Assembly: GCF_037975245.1 (NCBI RefSeq)
Contig: NC_092571.1
Coordinates: 6,094,001 to 6,158,000, forward strand
Reading direction: 5' to 3'
Source: Apostichopus japonicus
Taxonomy: Eukaryota > Echinodermata > Holothuroidea > Aspidochirotida > Stichopodidae
DNA: 64,000 bases
The notes beneath the pieces are model-generated. The model was not told the DNA's origin, did no database searches, and saw only the letters and a list, made by a program, of their open reading frames with translations. Positions within the stretch are counted from its first letter, which is position 1; each line of letters opens with the position of its first letter. Positions 57,910 to 64,000 of the stretch are shown here, piece after piece. The position numbers were made by a program, and so were the translations under genes.

Positions 57910-60042
57910 CGGTACGGTACCGAACATTCGATTGTTCGGTACCGCACATTAGTTGATCGGTACCGCGCATTCGATTGATCGGTACCGCATATTCGATTCA
58001 TCGGTACCGCACATTCGATTCATCGGTACCGCACATTCGATTGATCTGTACCGCACTATCGATTGATCGGTACCGCACATTCGATTGATCGGTATCGAAC
58101 ATTCGATTGATCGGTACCGCACATTCGATTGATTGGTACCGCACATTCGATATATCGGTACCGAACATTCGATTGATCGGTACCGCACATTTGATTGATC
58201 GGTATCGCACATTCGATTGATCGGTACCGCACATATGATTGATCGGTACCGCACATTCGATTGATCGGTACCGCACATTCGATTGATCGGTACCGCATAT
58301 TCGATTGATCGGTACCGAACATTCGATTGATCAATACCGCACATTCGATTGATCGGTACCGCACATTCGATTGATCGGTACCGAACATTCGATTGATCGG
58401 TACCGAACATTCGATTGATCAATACCGCACATTCGATTGATCGGTAACGAACATTCGATTGATCGGTACCGCACATTCGATTGATCGGTACCGCACATTC
58501 GATTGATCGGTACCGAACATTCGATTGATCAATACCGCACATTCGATTGATCGGTACCGAACATTTGATTGATCGGTATCGCACATTAATCGGTACCGCA
58601 CATATGATTGATCGGTACCGCACATTCGATTGATCGGTACCGCACATTCGATTGATCGGTACCGCACATTCGATTGATCGGTACCGCACATTCGATTGAT
58701 CGGTACCGCACATTCGATTGATCGGTACCGCACATTCGACCGTTCGGTACCGCACATTCGATTGATCGGTACCGCACATTCGATTGATCGGTATCGAACA
58801 TTCGATTGTTCGGTACCGCACATTCAATTGATCGGTATCGAACATTCGATTGATCGGTACCGCACATTCGACCGTTCGGTACCGCACATTCGATTGTTCG
58901 GTACCGCACATTCGATTGATCGGTATCGAACATTCGATTGATCGGTACCGCACATGCGATTGATCGGTTCCGCACATTCGATTGATCGCTACCGAACATT
59001 CGATTGATCGGTACCGCACATTGGATTGATCAGTATCGCACTCTCGATTAATCGGTACCGCACATATGATTGATCGGTACCGCACATTCGATTGATCGGT
59101 ACAACACATTCGATTGATCGGTACCGCACATTCGATTGATCGGTACCGAACATTCGATTGATCGGTAACGCACATTCGATTGATCGGTACCGCATATTCG
59201 TTTGATCGGTACCGAACATTCGATTGATCGGTACCGAACATTCGATTAATCGGTACCGAACATTCGATTGATCGGTACCAAACATTCGATTGATCAATAC
59301 CGCACATTCGATTGATCGGTACCGAACATTCGATTGATCGGTACCGAACATTCGATTGATCGGTACCGCACAATCGATTGATCGGTACCGAACATTCGAT
59401 TGATCGGTACCGAACATTCGATTGATCAATACCGCACATTCGATTGATCTTTACCGCACATTCGATTAATCGGTACCGCACATTCGATTGATCGGTACCG
59501 AACATTCGATTGATCAACACCGCACATTCGATTGATCGGTACCGCACATTCGATTGATCGGTACCGCACATTCGATTAATCGGTACCGCACATTCGATTG
59601 ATCGGTACCGAACATTCGATTGATCAACACCGCACATTCGATTGATCGGTATCGAACATTCGATTGATCGGTATCGCACATTTGATTCATCGGTACCGCA
59701 CATTCGATTAATCGGTACCGCACATTCGATTGATCGGTACCGAACATTCGATTGATCGGTACCGCACATTCGATTGATCGGTACCGCACATTCGATTGAT
59801 CAATACCGCACATTCGATTGATCGGTACCGAACATTCGATTAATCGGTACCGCACATTCGATTGATCGGTACCGAACATTCGATTGATCAACACCGCACA
59901 TTCGATTGATCGGTATCGAACATTCGATTGATCGGTACCGCACATTCGATTCATCGGTACCGCACATTCGATTAATCGGTACCGCACATTCGATTGATCG
60001 GTACCGAACATTCGATTGATCGGTACCGCACATTCGATTGAT
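57910..60042. repeat. D unit, copy 4, fused to a C-derived block (2,133 bp)
   Basis: It follows the basic D unit to about 58,975 (17-mer at 58,574). It then switches to a block with CATTGGATTGATCAG, CACTCTCG, GTACAACAC, CACAATCG and CTTTACC monomers; from about 59,250 this matches 53,050 onward at offset 6,200. It is a hybrid of a D unit and a C-like unit. Confidence 0.88.
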
Positions 60043-61361
60043 CGGTACGGTACCGAACATTCGATTGTTCGGTACCGCACATTAGTTGATCGGTACCGCG
60101 CATTCGATTGATCGGTACCGCATATTCGATTCATCGGTACCGCACATTCGATTCATCGGTACCGCACATTCGATTGATCTGTACCGCACATTCGATTGAT
60201 CGGTACCGCACATTCGATTGATCGGTATCGAACATTCGATTGATCGGTACCGCACATTCGATTGATTGGTACCGCACATTCGATATATCGGTACCGAACA
60301 TTCGATTGATCGGTACCGCACATTTGATTGATCGGTATCGCACATTCGATTGATCGGTACCGCACATATGATTGATCGGTACCGCACATTCGATTGATCG
60401 GTACCGCACATTCGATTGATCGGTACCGCATATTCGATTGATCGGTACCGAACATTCGATTGATCAATACCGCACATTCGATTGATCGGTACCGCACATT
60501 CGATTGATCGGTACCGAACATTCGATTGATCGGTACCGAACATTCGATTGATCAATACCGCACATTCGATTGATCGGTAACGAACATTCGATTGATCGGT
60601 ACCGCACATTCGATTGATCGGTACCGCACATTCGATTGATCGGTACCGAACATTCGATTGATCAATACCGCACATTCGATTGATCGGTACCGAACATTTG
60701 ATTGATCGGTATCGCACATTAATCTTTACCGCACATATGATTGATCGGTACCGCACATTCGATTGATCGGTACCGCACATTCGATTGATCGGTACCGCAC
60801 ATTCGATTGATCGGTACCGCACATTCGATTGATCGGTACCGCACATTCGATTGATCGGTACCGCACATTCGACCGTTCGGTACCGCACATTCGATTGATC
60901 GGTACCGCACATTCGATTGATCGGTATCGAACATTCGATTGTTCGGTACCGCACATTCCATTGATCGGTATCGAACATTCGATTGATCGGTACCGCACAT
61001 TCGACCGTTCGGTACCGCACATTCGATTGTTCGGTACCGCACATTCGATTGATCGGTATCGAACATTCGATTGATCGGTACCGCACATGCGATTGATCGG
61101 TACCGCACATTCGATTGATCAATACCGCACATTCGATTGATCGGTACCGAACATTCGATTAATCGGTACCGCACATTCGATTGATCGGTACCGAACATTC
61201 GATTGATCAACACCGCACATTCGATTGATCGGTATCGAACATTCGATTGATCGGTACCGCACATTCGATTCATCGGTACCGCACATTCGATTAATCGGTA
61301 CCGCACATTCGATTGATCGGTACCGAACATTCGATTGATCGGTACCGCACATTCGATTGAT
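60043..61361. repeat. D unit, copy 5 (basic 1,319 bp)
   Basis: It matches 56,591-57,909 at offset 3,452 = 1,319 + 2,133, so D copies 3+4 and 5+6 form a 3,452-bp super-repeat. The 17-mer at 60,707 is followed by CTTTACC, not CGGTACC, and CATTCCATTG near 60,955 is private to this copy. Confidence 0.92.
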
Positions 61362-62690
61362 CGGTACGGTACCGAACATTCGATTGTTCGGTACCGCACA
61401 TTAGTTGATCGGTACCGCGCATTCGATTGATCGGTACCGCATATTCGATTCATCGGTACCGCACATTCGATTCATCGGTACCGCACATTCGATTGATCTG
61501 TACCGCACATTCGATTGATCGGTACCGCACATTCGATTGATCGGTATCGAACATTCGATTGATCGGTACCGCACATTCGATTGATTGGTACCGCACATTC
61601 GATATATCGGTACCGAACATTCGATTGATCGGTACCGCACATTTGATTGATCGGTATCGCACATTCGATTGATCGGTACCGCACATATGATTGATCGGTA
61701 CCGCACATTCGATTGATCGGTACCGCACATTCGATTGATCGGTACCGCATATTCGATTGATCGGTACCGAACATTCGATTGATCAATACCGCACATTCGA
61801 TTGATCGGTACCGCACATTCGATTGATCGGTACCGAACATTCGATTGATCGGTACCGAACATTCGATTGATCAATACCGCACATTCGATTGATCGGTAAC
61901 GAACATTCGATTGATCGGTACCGCACATTCGATTGATCGGTACCGCACATTCGATTGATCGGTACCGAACATTCGATTGATCAATACCGCACATTCGATT
62001 GATCGGTACCGAACATTTGATTGATCGGTATCGCACATTAATCGGTACCGCACATATGATTGATCGGTACCGCACATTCGATTGATCGGTACCGCACATT
62101 CGATTGATCGGTACCGCACATTCGATTGATCGGTACCGCACATTCGATTGATCGGTACCGCACATTCGATTGATCGGTACCGCACATTCGACCGTTCGGT
62201 ACCGCACATTCGATTGATCGGTACCGCACATTCGATTGATCGGTATCGAACATTCGATTGTTCGGTACCGCACATTCAATTGATCGGTATCGAACATTCG
62301 ATTGATCGGTACCGCACATTCGACCGTTCGGTACCGCACATTCGATTGTTCGGTACCGCACATTCGATTGATCGGTATCGAACATTCGATTGATCGGTAC
62401 CGCACATGCGATTGATCGGTACCGCACATTCGATTGATCGCTACCGAACATTCGATTGATCGGTACCGCACATTGGATTGATCAGTATCGCACTCTCGAT
62501 TAATCGGTACCGCACATATGATTGATCGGTACCGCACATTCGATTGATCGGTACAACACATTCGATTGATCGGTACCGCACATTCGATTGATCGGTACCG
62601 AACATTCGATTGATCGGTAACGCACATTCGATTGATCGGTACCGCACATTCGTTTGATCGGTACCGAACATTCGATTGATCGGTAATGCA
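61362..62690. repeat. D unit, copy 6, start of a truncated hybrid
   Basis: It matches 57,910 onward at offset 3,452, including the switch into CATTGGATTGATCAG and CACTCTCG near 62,471. Homology ends near 62,690 (GTAATGCAC), so most of the C-like block is missing. The 17-mer is at 62,026. Confidence 0.87.
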
Positions 62691-63190
62691 CATTCGATTG
62701 ATCGGTACCGAACATTCGATTGATCGGTACCGCACATTCGATTGATCGGTAACGAACATTCGATTGATCGGTACCGCACATTCGATTGATCGGTAACGAA
62801 CATTCGATTGATCGGTACCGCACATTCGATTGATCGGTACCGAACATTCGATTGATCAATACCGCACATTCGATTGATCGGTACCGCACATTCGATTGAT
62901 CGGTACCGAACATTCGATTGATCGGTACCGCACATTCGATTGATCGGTACCGCACATTCGATTCATCGGTACCGCACATTCGATTGATCGGTACCGCACA
63001 TTCGATTGATCGGTACCGCACATTCGATTGTTCGGTACCGAACATTCGATTGTTCGGTACCGCACATTCGATTGATCGGTATCGAACATTCGATTGATCG
63101 GTACCGCACATTCGATTGATCTTTACCGCACATTCGATTAATCGGTACCGCACATTCGATTGATCGGTACCGAACATTCGATTGATCAAT
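62691..63190. repeat. Last regular monomers before the degenerate edge
   Basis: These are ordinary 22-bp monomers with CTTTACC (63,121), CAATACTG (63,187) and TTGTTCGG variants but no 27-, 21- or 17-bp monomer. I found no HOR partner for it. Confidence 0.75.
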
Positions 63191-64000
63191 ACTGCACATT
63201 CGATTGATCGGTACCGCATTCGATTTATCGGTACCGCGCATTCGATTGATCGGTACCGCACATTCGTTTTATCGGTACCGCACATTCAATTAATCGGTAT
63301 CGCACATTCGATTTATCGGTACAGCACATTCGATTGATCGGTACCGCACATTCGATTGATCGGTCCCGCACACTCCATATATCGGTAAAGCACATTCGAT
63401 ACATCGGCACCGAACATTCTATTGATCGGTACCGCACATTCTATTTATCGAAACTGCACATTCGTTTTATCGATACGGCACATTCGATTGATCGGTACCG
63501 CACATTCGATTGATCGGTCCCGCACATTCGATTGAACGGTCACGCACATTCGGTTTATCAGTACCGCACATTCGATTTATAGGTACCGCACATTCTATTT
63601 ATCGGCACCGCACATTCGATTGATTGGCTGGGCACATATACCATTAATCGGTACCGCACATTCGTTTTATCGGTATCGTACATTCGATTTATCGGTACCG
63701 CACATTCGATTGATTGATACCGCACATTCGTTTAATCGGTACCGCCATTCGATTCATCGATACCGCACATTCCATATATCGGTACCGCACATTCGATTTA
63801 TCAGTAGCGCACATTCAATTGATCGGTACTGCACATTTGTTTTATCGGTACAGCACATTCCATTTATCGGTACCGCACATTCCATTTATCGGTACCGCAC
63901 ATTCGATTGATCGATACCGCCCATTCGCTTTTTCGGTACCGCACATTCGATTGAAAGGTACCGCACATTCGATTAATCAAAACGGCATTTTCGATTTATT
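63191..64000. repeat. Degenerate satellite edge
   Basis: About 35 monomers, nearly every one with private changes: a 20-bp monomer near 63,210, a 24-bp monomer with TGGCTGGGCAC near 63,624, a 21-bp monomer near 63,741, and endings such as TTTAT, CATATAT and CATTTAT. About 15 have T at position 20. Almost all have GCAC at 8-11; I saw one GAAC. There is no HOR. The repeat still continues at 64,000, so the true edge lies beyond. The T at position 20 removes the plus-strand TGA, which is why a 96-codon plus frame (63,620-63,910) opens here; it is not a gene. Confidence 0.88.

Larger units (their letters stand above)
222..61373. repeat. Dispersed 27-bp monomers (GGTAC duplicated)
   Basis: About fifty monomers carry a 5-bp duplication giving CGGTACGGTACC. 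Examples are 222, 1766, 2101, 6648, 22467, 32134, 43229, 47787, 51440, 53843, 55734, 56591, 57910, 60043 and 61362; CGGTACTGTACC variants occur near 32,491 and 34,381. Most are preceded by TTCAT or TTGAT and followed by a monomer ending TTGTTCGG. All share one context, so they probably descend from a single event spread by HOR duplication. Confidence 0.9.
46384..62042. repeat. Dispersed 17-bp monomers (5-bp deletion)
   Basis: A shortened monomer reading CGGTATCGCACATTAAT occurs at 46384, 54507, 56398, 57255, 58574, 60707 and 62026, and I saw it nowhere else. Spacings from the second to the last reproduce the D-unit periods (1,891; 857; 1,319; 1,319 + 814; 1,319). It is a private marker of the right part of the array. 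Confidence 0.9.
1..64000. repeat. 22-bp satellite DNA array filling the window
   Basis: Tandem head-to-tail copies of one 22-bp monomer run from the first to the last base. Positions 1-11 read CGGTACCGCAC and 12-22 read ATTCGATTGAT; 90-111 is an exact consensus copy. The monomer is 50% GC and holds GGTACC (2-7), TCGA (14-17) and GATC (20 to 1 of the next monomer), so KpnI, TaqI and DpnII would each cut almost every copy. Recurrent variants are C9 to A (GAAC), GG2-3 to AA (CAATAC), C6 to A or T, C7 to A or T, G20 to C or A, A21 to T, G16 to T, and C11 to T (GAATATT). No monomer is inverted and nothing unrelated interrupts the array. Arrays of this size and purity are known from eukaryotic heterochromatin; the family is not one I recognise. 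There is no gene in the window. Confidence 0.98.

Noticed and set aside
57949-59769. 606-codon minus-strand open frame, and many others over 250 codons (for example 11,817-13,421; 6,021-7,607; 48,538-50,046)
   Set aside because: They are the 22-bp repeat read through. The three minus frames give the same periodic peptide, overlap each other everywhere, begin at repeat-encoded ATGs and end at random variant stops. There is no domain, no codon-position bias and no unique sequence.
63620-63650. Non-satellite insertion at the TGGCTGGGCAC monomer
   Set aside because: It is a 24-bp degenerate monomer: GCACAT and TTAAT remain in place and regular monomers continue on both sides.
1-64000. CRISPR array
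   Set aside because: The 22-bp units abut directly with no unique spacers, no leader and no cas genes.
1-64000. Telomeric repeat, rDNA spacer or microsatellite
   Set aside because: The monomer does not contain a TTAGGG-, TTTAGGG- or TTAGG-type telomere unit, there is no rRNA sequence, and the unit is too long for a microsatellite. It is a satellite by length of array and unit.
1-64000. KpnI-type LINE family, because every monomer has GGTACC
   Set aside because: The KpnI site alone explains the resemblance; there is no reverse transcriptase, endonuclease or poly-A tail.
1-64000. Assembly artefact from repeated collapse or expansion
   Set aside because: Most copies differ by private variants and in-register indels that a simple duplicated contig would not produce. 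The near-identical 3,494-bp pair and the first two 1,879-bp copies cannot be cleared without read coverage, so this is rejected only for the array as a whole.
1-64000. Inverted segments within the array
   Set aside because: The near-palindromic monomer gives a strong reverse-complement signal, but asymmetric positions (9-10, 13, 18, 21-22) show every monomer I inspected in the same orientation.
1-64000. Bacterial promoters, ribosome-binding sites or terminators
   Set aside because: No stretch outside the repeat exists to hold them, and repeat-wide matches would be meaningless.

Overview
The whole 64,000-base window is one uninterrupted tandem array of a 22-bp satellite monomer: about 2,900 head-to-tail copies, all in one orientation. 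The monomer, numbered 1-22, is the 11-base half CGGTACCGCAC (1-11) followed by the 11-base half ATTCGATTGAT (12-22); a consensus copy lies at 90-111. I found no protein-coding gene, RNA gene, transposon, CRISPR array or other unique sequence. This points to a eukaryotic nuclear chromosome, in a heterochromatic block such as a centromere, pericentromere, subtelomere or sex chromosome. I do not recognise the family, and the sequence does not identify the species.

The many long open frames, almost all on the minus strand, are artefacts. 22 is not a multiple of 3, and the consensus has no stop in any minus-strand frame, so each frame reads the same 22-residue periodic peptide. On the plus strand every frame meets GAT-TGA once per 66 bp.

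The information in the window is in the array's architecture. Monomer variants form nested higher-order repeats (HORs) that lie next to each other as tandem duplications. From left to right: a HOR of 85 monomers (1,879 bp) in two full copies and a partial third (24-5,410); a mixed stretch (5,411-7,424); an 11,956-bp block (7,425-19,380) that contains a 4.97/4.99-kb tandem pair (9,426-19,391) and restarts at 19,381; a 2.12/2.17-kb pair (20,212-24,530) overlapped by a 3,494-bp pair (22,005-28,992); a partial recurrence of the 7.4-kb block (28,993-30,810); a 1,890-bp pair (31,530-35,180); a 2,666-bp pair (35,181-38,745); a 1,149-bp pair (38,375-40,376); a 797-bp pair (43,158-44,777); a 770-bp pair (44,895-46,371); a B-C-C-B-C arrangement of ~0.8-kb and ~1.4-kb units (47,583-53,490); and a 60-monomer, 1,319-bp family with contracted and expanded versions (53,843-62,690). 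Every period I checked equals a whole number of 22-bp monomers once three indel monomers (27, 21 and 17 bp) are counted, so the duplications arose in register.

From about 63,190 to the end, HOR structure disappears. Monomers there are individually diverged, often end in TTTAT instead of TTGAT, and almost never carry the GAAC variant common in the interior. This looks like the approach to the array's right edge. The left end of the window is in mid-array.

All positions and periods were read by eye and by offset arithmetic. HOR boundaries are good to about one or two monomers unless stated.
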